Program-made: the position numbers and the translations under genes
Notes under the pieces: model-generated
Told to the model about the DNA's origin: nothing
What the model saw: only the letters and a program-made list of their open reading frames with translations
Databases searched by the model: none
In this document: piece after piece, positions 1 to 7,324 of the stretch
Layout of the letters: the number at the start of each line of letters is the position of its first letter
How positions within the stretch are numbered: position 1 is the first letter of the stretch
Assembly: GCF_000331735.1 (NCBI RefSeq)
Contig: NC_020126.1
Coordinates: forward strand, 806,001 to 870,000
Direction: 5' to 3'
From: Myxococcus stipitatus DSM 14675
GTDB lineage: Bacteria; Myxococcota; Myxococcia; Myxococcales; Myxococcaceae
DNA: 64,000 nt

Positions 1-110
1 CGGAACTTCACGACATACAGCCCCGCGTCCTCCGCCTCGACGATGGCGGGCAGTGAACCCCCCTCGCGCAGGGGCGTCACGTAACGCGTGGCGACAATGG
101 TCCTTGGCAT
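1..110 (-). CDS. HipA-like kinase family protein, 5' end only
   Basis: Reading the minus strand from an ATG at 110 gives about 36 residues that run off the window edge. They begin MPRTIVATRYVTPLREGG and continue with a stretch like the start of small HipA-like kinase domain proteins, which I recall opening with almost the same words (threonine/tyrosine-rich start, then LPAIVEA and a Gly-Leu-Tyr-Val segment). No catalytic motif lies inside the window, so kinase activity cannot be judged. It is divergent from the S8 peptidase gene, sharing a 148-base intergenic region. Confidence 0.6.
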   Translation of the reverse strand, partial: MPRTIVATRYVTPLREGGSLPAIVEAEDAGLYVVKF

Positions 111-258
111 TCGTTGGCTCCCGCGCCGCGCTCTAGCACGGGCCGGTAGTTTTGGGATTTCACCCGCAGTAGAAAATACAGCCCGCGAGAAACTGTGCGT
201 GACGGGGTGCGACAATGGGTGACAGGCCGTTGAATCCGTCCCCCACGGAGCCCCATCC

Positions 259-1854
259 ATGACTGTCCACCGCAAGCCGCTGTCGCTCCCGACGTCCACT
301 CCTCGCACCGGCGAGGCCGCCCGTTCCGAGTCGACCGCGCCTTCACGGGGAGTGGCTCGGCCCGGCAAGGGGGGCACGGACGGCTTCGACTCCGGGAAGC
401 TGATGGGCCGGCCCTCCAACTTCGTCGACCGCCCCACGGGCCAGCGGCCGGACCCGAGCGCTCCGGTGCTGCCGGCCACGGCCTTCGCCTTCGGCGGCAA
501 CAAGGTGGCGGTGGGCTCGCGGGAGGCCTCCACGCCCGTGACGCTGACGGCGTCCGCCACGCCGAACGCGGCGGTGAAGGACCTGCAGACGCTCACGTCC
601 ACGGTGAGCTTCGACAAGGACGTGCCGCTGGAGTCGCTGAAGCTGAACCTGGACCTGGCGCACTCGTACCGGGGCGACCTGGTGGTGAAGCTCACCAGCC
701 CGTCCGGCAAGACGGCGACGGTGTCGGACCGCCAGGGGGGGAACGCGGACGACGTGAAGGGCGCGTTCGACCTGAGCACCGCCTTCAAGGGCGAGTCGGC
801 CAAGGGCACCTGGACGCTGTCGGTGGAGGACAAGGCGCGCGCGGACACGGGCACGCTGAAGAGCTGGGGCCTGGAGGCGTCCGGCAAGGCGCAGGGCCCG
901 GTGGACCCCAAGCCGCGTCCCTCCGGCCCGCCCGTTGTCGCGGTGTTCGATGGCGGTGTGGACTTCAAGCACTCGGACCTGTCCACCGGCATGTGGACCA
1001 ACCCGAACGAGGTCGCCGGCGACGGGAAGGACAACGACGGCAATGGCGTGGTGGATGACATCCACGGCTACAACGTGGGCTTCAACAGCGGCGACGTGAT
1101 GAAGGGCGAGGGCACGGACCACGGCACGCATGTCGCCGGCATCATCGCCGCGGACGACAACGGCAAGGGCAACACGGGCATCGCCGCGGGCAAGGCGAAG
1201 GTGATGAGCATCGGCGGGCTGTACGACGGGGCCGACCTGCTCACCAACTTCGAGCGGGGCGTGGACTACATCGTCAACATGAAGCAGAACCACGGCGTCA
1301 ACGTCCGGGCCCTCAACGCCAGCTTCGGCGACGAGTACCGCGACGCGGCCTCGCAGGCGCGCTGGAAGGCCGCCGTGCAGAAGCTGGCGGACGCGGACAT
1401 CCTGCTCGTGGCGGCCACGGCCAACGGCAACGGCAGCAACCTGAACGACGTGGCGGACATGCCCGCCAACATCGACCTGCCCAACGTCATCACCGTGGCG
1501 TCCATGGACAAGCGCAACGACAAGCTGGCGCGCTTCTCCTCACACGGCGACAAGGTGGTGGAGCTGGCCGCGGTGGGCGAGGACGTGCTCTCCACCGTGC
1601 CGGGCGGCGACTGGGAGAAGATGAGCGGCACCTCCATGGCCACCCCGACGGTGGCGGGCGCCGCGGCCCTGATGTTCGCCGCGAACCCCGACCTGACGGC
1701 CGCCCAGGTGAGGGACTTGCTGGTGAAGACGGTGGAAGTGGACCCCGACCTCAAGGGGAAGGTCAGCACCAGTGGCAAGCTGGACATCGCCGCCGCGGTG
1801 AAGGCCGCGAAGGAGACTGTCACCACGCCTCCCACTTCCGTCGCCGGGCGCTAG
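259..1854 (+). CDS. S8 (subtilisin-like) serine peptidase with amino-terminal P-domain
   Basis: A 531-residue protein. The subtilase triad is complete: Asp231 in VAVFDGGVDF, His288 in GTDHGTHVAGI and Ser459 in SGTSMATPTVAG. Residues about 90-210 form a proprotein-convertase P-domain-like beta module (VPLESLKLNLDLAHSYRGDL; later KGTWTLSVEDKARADTGTL), joined by a proline-rich linker to the peptidase. P-domains usually follow the peptidase, so the order is reversed. The first 60 residues are Ser/Thr/Pro/Arg-rich with no hydrophobic signal segment, so the export route is unclear. It stands alone with its own terminator-like hairpin at the 3' end. It probably degrades or processes proteins; the substrate is unknown. 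Confidence 0.9.
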   Translation: MTVHRKPLSLPTSTPRTGEAARSESTAPSRGVARPGKGGTDGFDSGKLMGRPSNFVDRPTGQRPDPSAPVLPATAFAFGGNKVAVGSREASTPVTLTASATPNAAVKDLQTLTSTVSFDKDVPLESLKLNLDLAHSYRGDLVVKLTSPSGKTATVSDRQGGNADDVKGAFDLSTAFKGESAKGTWTLSVEDKARADTGTLKSWGLEASGKAQGPVDPKPRPSGPPVVAVFDGGVDFKHSDLSTGMWTNPNEVAGDGKDNDGNGVVDDIHGYNVGFNSGDVMKGEGTDHGTHVAGIIAADDNGKGNTGIAAGKAKVMSIGGLYDGADLLTNFERGVDYIVNMKQNHGVNVRALNASFGDEYRDAASQARWKAAVQKLADADILLVAATANGNGSNLNDVADMPANIDLPNVITVASMDKRNDKLARFSSHGDKVVELAAVGEDVLSTVPGGDWEKMSGTSMATPTVAGAAALMFAANPDLTAAQVRDLLVKTVEVDPDLKGKVSTSGKLDIAAAVKAAKETVTTPPTSVAGR

Positions 1855-1905
1855 GCACCCCGCCCGCCCCCTGGCCCGCCTTCGAGCTCCTCCGGGGGCG
1901 CGAGG

Positions 1906-1926
1906 GCCCTGGTCAGGGGGCTTTTT
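1906..1926 (+). terminator. Probable terminator of the S8 peptidase gene
   Basis: A short GC-rich hairpin (GCCCT paired with AGGGGGC with a bulge, loop GGTC) is followed directly by five T residues. It starts 52 bases after the peptidase stop. Confidence 0.55.
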
Positions 1927-1934
1927 CGGGGCCG

Positions 1935-1956
1935 ATTGAATTGTGCGCAACCCAAT
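1935..1956. promoter_or_regulatory. Candidate operator upstream of ohr
   Basis: An imperfect inverted repeat has left arm ATTGAATTGTG and right arm CGCAACCCAAT, 8 of 11 positions complementary. It lies about 70 bases before the ohr start codon in a locally AT-richer stretch. ohr genes are commonly repressed by the MarR-type OhrR, whose operators are AT-containing palindromes. No ohrR gene is in this window, so the assignment is inference. Confidence 0.35.
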
Positions 1957-2026
1957 CGCGCCCCGCGCATTATTCAGGGCGAAGGCTGGTTGTTCCCCAT
2001 CCCGAAGGTCTCGAAGGAGAGAAGCC

Positions 2027-2467
2027 ATGGCCCCCGTCACGATTTCGCCCCTGTACACCGCCCACGCCACCGCCCATGGAGGCCGCAACGGCGAAGTGAA
2101 GTCCTCGGATGGCGTCATCGACCTGAAGCTGTCGATGCCCAAGGAGCTGGGAGGCGCGGCGGCGGCCGGGGCCACCAACCCCGAGCAGCTCTTCGCCGCG
2201 GGGTACTCCGCCTGCTTCGAGGGCGCGCTGCGCCTGGTGGCGGGCAAGGCCGGCAAGAAGCTGGGCCCCGACGTGGGCATCGCGGCGTCGGTCACCATCG
2301 GCAAGACGCCGGATGGGGGCTTCGGGCTGGCGGTGGAGCTCAAGGGCATCCTCCCCGGCATCCCCCGTCAGGAGGCGGAGGGCCTGATGCACGCGGCCCA
2401 CGAGGTGTGCCCGTACTCGCGCGCCACGCGCGGCAACATCGACGTGAAGCTCTCTGTCGCGGAGTAG
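2027..2467 (+). CDS. ohr: Organic hydroperoxide resistance protein (Ohr/OsmC family)
   Basis: A 146-residue protein of normal Ohr length. Ohr enzymes reduce organic and fatty-acid hydroperoxides with a pair of cysteines, using lipoylated proteins as reductant in the cytoplasm. Both are present: Cys63 in FAAGYSACFEGAL and Cys128 in HEVCPYSRATRGN, the latter being a classic Ohr signature. The pattern TNPEQLFAAGY is also typical. The ATG at 2027 is preceded by GAAGGAGAGAAGCC, a good ribosome binding site; the open frame extends upstream without another supported start. Confidence 0.93.
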   Translation: MAPVTISPLYTAHATAHGGRNGEVKSSDGVIDLKLSMPKELGGAAAAGATNPEQLFAAGYSACFEGALRLVAGKAGKKLGPDVGIAASVTIGKTPDGGFGLAVELKGILPGIPRQEAEGLMHAAHEVCPYSRATRGNIDVKLSVAE

Positions 2468-2697
2468 TGCGAAGCGGGCACCGCGCCGCGTGAAACCTTT
2501 CGCGGCGTGACGGACGCGATGTGTTCCGGGTGACTCACGGGGTTCCCCGTATCGCCTCTCCGGGGGCTCGCGTGCGAGCGGCACGCGGGTGCGTCGTGGC
2601 TCGACGCGCCCACTCGAGGCGCCGGGTGCGGGGTTCACCCACGACGGCTTGCTGGCATGCCCCTTGAAGTAGTTTCCGGCGAAGGGGGGACGTCAGC

Positions 2698-3243
2698 ATG
2701 CGTGAGCGACAGCTCATTCCAATGGATATGGCGGGTGCGGAGGTTTCGGGGTCCGTGCGGATGTTGCTCGAGGAGCCGGACATCGAAGAGGTCTTCGGGT
2801 GGTGGCGGCCCGAGTCAGGGGGCCGGCCTCCTGGGCGGTGGAGCGCGGCGGAGGGGACGCGGTTGTTCGCGGTGGCGGAGCGCGGGGTGGGCATCATCGG
2901 GCTCGCGGCGCTGACGAACATCCGCAGGGAGGAGCAGTACGCCCGGGTGAGCTGCGCCATTCTGGGGGAGCATCGCCAGAATGGTGCAGGGCACTGGTCC
3001 ATGACGGAGCTCATCCGCCGCGGGGTGCGGTGGGATGGGCTGCGGCGCCTGGAGACGTGTGTGCGCGCGGGCAACGCGTCCTCGCGCTCGCTGCTGGAGT
3101 CGCTGGGCTTCCGTCCGCTGGATGTGCCGGGGTTTCCGACGGAGAACGCGCCGAGCGGCAGCTATGTCTATCTCCGGTTGGACCTGCCCGCCGCGACCCC
3201 GGGGTACTTTCCGCGCGGGGTGTCGCGGCGGCTGTGCGCCTGA
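2698..3243 (+). CDS. GNAT family N-acetyltransferase (RimJ/RimL-like)
   Basis: A 181-residue protein. The carboxy-terminal half carries the GNAT acetyl-CoA core in degenerate form and the typical late motif RRLETCVRAGNASSRSLLES followed by LGF, as in RimJ/RimL-type enzymes that acetylate amino termini or small amines. The substrate cannot be read from sequence. The start ATG follows a GAAGGGGGGA ribosome binding site. It is convergent with the DUF4286-like gene, with only six bases between the stops. Confidence 0.8.
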   Translation: MRERQLIPMDMAGAEVSGSVRMLLEEPDIEEVFGWWRPESGGRPPGRWSAAEGTRLFAVAERGVGIIGLAALTNIRREEQYARVSCAILGEHRQNGAGHWSMTELIRRGVRWDGLRRLETCVRAGNASSRSLLESLGFRPLDVPGFPTENAPSGSYVYLRLDLPAATPGYFPRGVSRRLCA

Positions 3244-3249
3244 CGCGAA

Positions 3250-3570
3250 TCAGAAGCGCTTCACCTCGGTGAGCACCTGACGCGCGTAGCGGGTCATGGT
3301 GCCGAAGCGGGCGAGCGACTCGGCGCGGAGGTGCTTCGCCGCGTCGCTCGTGGTGTAGCGGGCGAAGTCCGCTTCGCTCGACAGCTCGAAGTGGCACACG
3401 TAGCGAGCCCAGCCATCCGGCGCCCGCTCCGTGTCCTTCCACTTGCGGCAGCCCCGGAAGCCCGGCTCGCGCAGCACCTCGGGCACGTGGGTGGCCTCGT
3501 GCCAGTGATTCCACGCGGCCTCCGCGCCGGGCTCCACGTCGATGACGACGACGTAGAGCGCCGTCGTCAC
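3250..3570 (-). CDS. Small DUF4286-like (dimeric alpha/beta barrel) protein
   Basis: A 106-residue protein started by GTG at 3570, whose GTGA overlaps the stop of the upstream lipoprotein gene; this coupling decides the start over longer in-frame options. The sequence has a beta-strand opening (LYVVVIDVEPG), then WNHWHEATHVPEVLREPGF, a Trp/His-rich pattern I associate with DUF4286 and related ferredoxin-like dimeric barrels. No enzymatic function is known for the family. Co-translation suggests a link to the lipoprotein upstream, but the nature of the link is unknown. Confidence 0.7.
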   Translation of the reverse strand: MTTALYVVVIDVEPGAEAAWNHWHEATHVPEVLREPGFRGCRKWKDTERAPDGWARYVCHFELSSEADFARYTTSDAAKHLRAESLARFGTMTRYARQVLTEVKRF

Positions 3571-4838
3571 GGCAGCCACGAGCCCCAGCCCGTCAGCTTC
3601 GAGCCGCCCATCGACTCGCGTTTGCCTTTGGGCGTGACGCGGTAGAGGAAGTCGGAGAGCGTGGAGAAGCGCGCCTCCTGGCTGAGTCCGTCCGCCGACT
3701 TGTCCCACGGGTTGGCGAGGAACGTCCGGGTGCCCACCTGCTTGACGCCCTCCGCGCCTTCACGCGAGTCCACCTGGAGCACGGAGAGCTGCTTGGCGCC
3801 CGCGGCCAGCGACTCCCGCGTGGGGGGCGCCGCGTTGGGAATGGCCGGAGGCCACTGCTTGGGGTCCAATCCCTCCCAGACGAAGGACAGCAGTACTTCC
3901 TCCAGGGGTACACCGCTCGCCTGCGAGAAGTCCTGGCACGGAGGGGCATTCTTGTCACTCGCGGACAAGGTCGTCTCCTGGCGCAGCACGAAGCCTCGCT
4001 CCGCGCCCAGGCACGTGCGCAGCACGGACTTCGTGCCGTCGGTCTCTATCTCCCGGTCGAAGTACGTCCCGGGGCCCAGGGGCCACTCCATGCCCGGGGC
4101 CTTGCCGCTGCCCCCCGCGCCCTGGCGGAACTCGGTCAGCGTGAGCTGGTAGCTGCCCGCGCCGCCGAAGCCAGACATGGTGGTGCTCGCGTCGAGCAGG
4201 CCATTGGTGAGGTACAGCGGCCCCGCGTCCAGCGCATACAGCCGGTTCTCCAGCGGGCCGTCCACGGGGCGATTGTCGCGCAGGTAACGCTTGGCCTCCC
4301 AGGTGCGCCCGGCGGCGGTGGGCTGCTCGGTGGTCTGCGTGCCCTCGCGCGGCGCCTCGAGCGTGCGCGAGGTGTCCGTGCGCACGGGCACGGTCAGCTT
4401 GTGCGCCAGGCGCGGCAGCTCCAGCGGCTGGCCGGAGTCGCTGGTGAAGGCCAAGGTCAACCACACCCACGGGCCCTCCACCGCGGAGACCTCCACCGAC
4501 AGCATGCCCGCGGCGGCGGAGGTCTCGGCGTTGCCTCGGCCACCGCCTCGGCTGGCGGAGAACGCGTAGACGACGCGGTCTCCCACGCGCGCGTTCTGCC
4601 AGGAGGAGGCGTGGCCCTTCTGCGGCGCGGCGGGCGTGGGGCTCGTGGGAGGCGTGGCCTCGGTGGGGGGCGTGCCCGGGGGCGGCTGCTCCTCGGCCGG
4701 GTGGTTCTGCGACACGGGGACCCCATCCGTGGGGCTCACGGCGCGCGGCTTCGTGCTCTCACAACCCGCGCCGAGCAGGAGCGCCGCGCAGACCAGCGTG
4801 GACCGCGACAGGAAGGATGCGGTGGGCTTTCGCAGCAT
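3567..4838 (-). CDS. Large lipoprotein of unknown function
   Basis: A 423-residue predicted lipoprotein. A hydrophobic signal segment (residues about 13-25) ends at Cys26 in LLLGAGC. It is followed by a Pro/Thr/Glu-rich linker to about residue 75, then a mostly beta domain starting near SSWQNARVGDRVVYAFSASR. It contains SLAAGAKQLSVLQVDSREG and a phrase describing a lipid-free globular domain but no catalytic motif that I recognise. It may be a myxobacterial DUF6068-like family (memory only). It is translationally coupled to the small downstream gene by a 4-base overlap. Confidence 0.7.
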   Translation of the reverse strand: MLRKPTASFLSRSTLVCAALLLGAGCESTKPRAVSPTDGVPVSQNHPAEEQPPPGTPPTEATPPTSPTPAAPQKGHASSWQNARVGDRVVYAFSASRGGGRGNAETSAAAGMLSVEVSAVEGPWVWLTLAFTSDSGQPLELPRLAHKLTVPVRTDTSRTLEAPREGTQTTEQPTAAGRTWEAKRYLRDNRPVDGPLENRLYALDAGPLYLTNGLLDASTTMSGFGGAGSYQLTLTEFRQGAGGSGKAPGMEWPLGPGTYFDREIETDGTKSVLRTCLGAERGFVLRQETTLSASDKNAPPCQDFSQASGVPLEEVLLSFVWEGLDPKQWPPAIPNAAPPTRESLAAGAKQLSVLQVDSREGAEGVKQVGTRTFLANPWDKSADGLSQEARFSTLSDFLYRVTPKGKRESMGGSKLTGWGSWLP

Positions 4839-4998
4839 CAGGGCGACACCTCGCGAGCGGGGCCTGGACGCGGGATTGCGCGGCCCACGGCGTGGGTAGA
4901 TACACCGGCCGCTGGGCTGTCCCCAACTTCCTGGAGTTCCATCATTTGAGAGGGACCCGCGTGGCGTCGGCTACTTGATGCATGGCGCGGTGGGCCAC

Positions 4999-7191
4999 TC
5001 ATTCGAAGGTGACGCCCGTCAGCCTGCGGAGGTGGTTGTAGAGCGCTTGAGGCGAGAGCGTGGGGAGGGCGAAGGCGGAGGCCTGATTCCCCCGGTCATG
5101 GAACTGGAGCGCGGCGATGTAGCACTCGGCGAGGCTGTGGAAGTGGTTCTTGACCATGAAGGCCGCGACCACGGCGAAGAAGTGCCAGAAGGTCTGTCCG
5201 TCGAGGTGCCCGAAGTAGCGGAAGATGTCGCGCGTCGTGCCAGAGATGCCGCCCATGACGGGCAGGCCCGCGTCGTGGAGTCGGGAGATGACGGGGGCAT
5301 GCAGGAACGTCTGGAAGCGGGTGTTGCTTGTTTCGGTATCGGCGCGCAGCGGTGGCGGCTTGAACTTGGGGACGGAGGTGAAGCCGGCCAGGGTGTGGCC
5401 GTCGAGCGAATCGACGCCGGGCGCCATGCCGTGGGTCTTGGCGCGGTGGGAGACGCCCACCTCGTATTTGAGGTCCGCGAGCGGGAGGAAGCGGAACTTC
5501 TCCGGTGGGGTCTTCACATCGCCTTGCCGGTTGCCCTTCGTGCTGATGGGCTTGAGGTCGTCGTCGAAGCTTCCGTCTCCCGTGCACATGGGGCGCAGCA
5601 GGAGGCCCAACCCCTCGATGAAGGCGAGGTTCCGGTTGGGCGTCCCGGGGGTGATGAGTTCCCGGAGCGCGGTCAAGGCCGCGTCGTACGTGTCGGACCT
5701 GAACTTCTCCTGGGATTGAGCGCGGAACACCATCCTCACGTTCGCGGCGATGTGCGAGGGCATCTCGAGCGCCGAGGGAGCGAGGTGGTCCAGCAGTTCG
5801 TCCACCACCGAGCGCAGCGACGCATGCCAGGCGGTTGATTTGTGAACCGCGACCATGAACGCGCTCTCACGGTTGAGGTTCTCCACGACCAGCCCCGTGC
5901 TGGTGTATTGGATTGTCTGGTTGAAGCGCTGAGGGCTCAGGCCGTTGTAGATGAGCAGGTGGGAGAAGACGCGCACCTGCTCGACGGGCAGTTCATTCAG
6001 CCTCGGGAGCGCTTCGTCGGAGGCGTCGCTCAGCAGGTTGATGAGGTCCAGGAGCAGCAGGTCCTGCCTCGCCGCCTCGGCGTTCATCGTGAGGTTGCCG
6101 TCCGAGTCGCTCACGGCGGTGCTGAGGTTCTGGAAGCGGTCCTCGATGCCCGTGGGAACGCCCAGGTGGTCGATGAGCCGCTGGATGTCGCGGCACTCCC
6201 CATCGCGTGAGCTGGGGACGTGGTCGCCATTCTCGTCGTAGTACGTCACGAGCCGGCTGCTCATCTGCTGGAACTTCCGGCCGAAGTCGGTGAGGCGCCC
6301 GTTGTCGTGGGTCCAGATGCCGAACTGATTGGTGGCCCGGTGGTCGCAGAGCTCGACGTGGAACCGCTGGTTCTTCTTGCCGGCGGTCTTCTTGCCCTCC
6401 GCCTTGTAGAAGTCCTTCATGTCCTTGATCTGGGCTTCGGTCCCCGTGCAGGCCAGCAGGTCTTCGAAGTAGGTCGCGGGAATCTCCCACATCCGGATGA
6501 GCGCGGTGCGGGAGCCCTGGGTCACGTAGTTGAAGAACCAGCCCAGGCTCCGGTAGGGATTGCCGATGCTGACGTTGCACTTGCCCCCGGCGGGACAGAT
6601 GAGGATTTGATCCTGGCCCCGCACGTTGTGTACGTAGACGTCCTTGTAGGGTTTCTTTCCTTCGGGAGCCTGTCCGTAGGAGGCGCCGAACACGGCCTGA
6701 TACACCTTGATGTGTCCTGGTCGGCAGCCGAGCTCCCCGTCCGTTCCCGAGCCGCAGTTCACCATCACGTTCGGGTTGTGCATCTTGTCGTTCTTCTGCC
6801 GCTTGAGCGTCTCGGCCGCGTCCGGCGCGGTGGGGTCCGATGGCGCGGAGGACCGGAGCTCCTGCTTCATGGCCTTGTAGCTCGACTGGAGCCGCTCGAG
6901 ACCGCGGAGCTGGTCCACGTCGAAGCGGCCGGGCTTGCCCCGTGTGCGGTCGACGCTCGCTTGATGGGCCGCGAGCTGTTCCTTGAGCGGCGCCTGACAG
7001 ACCTCGGCGTACTCGTACATCATCCGACGCATCGTGGCCCCGTGCCGCAGTCGCTCCAGCAGGGCGGAGATGTTGTCGAGCAAGGCCTTGTATTCGCCCT
7101 GGCTCGAGTCGGGCAGGGGCGAGTCCAGCCGAATCAGTCCGAGCTTCGCTCCGCGCCGAATCAGTTGCTCGACGTTGCTTTTGACGATCAT
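4999..7191 (-). CDS. Large unrecognised protein, possibly an effector or toxin
   Basis: A 730-residue protein with no signal peptide. I place the start at the ATG at 7191 (MIVKSNVEQLI); a GGAG sits 15 bases upstream, and longer starts would run into the divergent DUF4139 gene. The first 170 residues are helical. Residues about 180-380 are Cys-containing (NPYRSLGWFFNYVTQG, then LIRMWEIPATYFEDLL). The carboxy terminus carries MGGISGTTRDIFRYFGHL and then NHFHSLAECYIAA, an H-x3-E pattern. From memory, this layout recurs in secreted effectors of uncertain function. No neighbour gives a clear partner or immunity gene. Confidence 0.6.
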   Translation of the reverse strand: MIVKSNVEQLIRRGAKLGLIRLDSPLPDSSQGEYKALLDNISALLERLRHGATMRRMMYEYAEVCQAPLKEQLAAHQASVDRTRGKPGRFDVDQLRGLERLQSSYKAMKQELRSSAPSDPTAPDAAETLKRQKNDKMHNPNVMVNCGSGTDGELGCRPGHIKVYQAVFGASYGQAPEGKKPYKDVYVHNVRGQDQILICPAGGKCNVSIGNPYRSLGWFFNYVTQGSRTALIRMWEIPATYFEDLLACTGTEAQIKDMKDFYKAEGKKTAGKKNQRFHVELCDHRATNQFGIWTHDNGRLTDFGRKFQQMSSRLVTYYDENGDHVPSSRDGECRDIQRLIDHLGVPTGIEDRFQNLSTAVSDSDGNLTMNAEAARQDLLLLDLINLLSDASDEALPRLNELPVEQVRVFSHLLIYNGLSPQRFNQTIQYTSTGLVVENLNRESAFMVAVHKSTAWHASLRSVVDELLDHLAPSALEMPSHIAANVRMVFRAQSQEKFRSDTYDAALTALRELITPGTPNRNLAFIEGLGLLLRPMCTGDGSFDDDLKPISTKGNRQGDVKTPPEKFRFLPLADLKYEVGVSHRAKTHGMAPGVDSLDGHTLAGFTSVPKFKPPPLRADTETSNTRFQTFLHAPVISRLHDAGLPVMGGISGTTRDIFRYFGHLDGQTFWHFFAVVAAFMVKNHFHSLAECYIAALQFHDRGNQASAFALPTLSPQALYNHLRRLTGVTFE

Positions 7192-7324
7192 CTCGAGGAG
7201 GACTCCATCCAGGTGTGCCCCGAATCTATCACCCGCGGGTGACGGCGGGCCCGCATGCCATTGCATGACCCCGGGCGGAGCTTGATAGACCTGGGGCGCC
7301 CACTTCCCCAGAGGTCCAGCGCCC

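Noticed and set aside
343..1293. Minus-strand frame opposite the S8 peptidase
   Set aside because: Val/Ala/His/Arg-rich shadow; the peptidase triad on the plus strand is intact.
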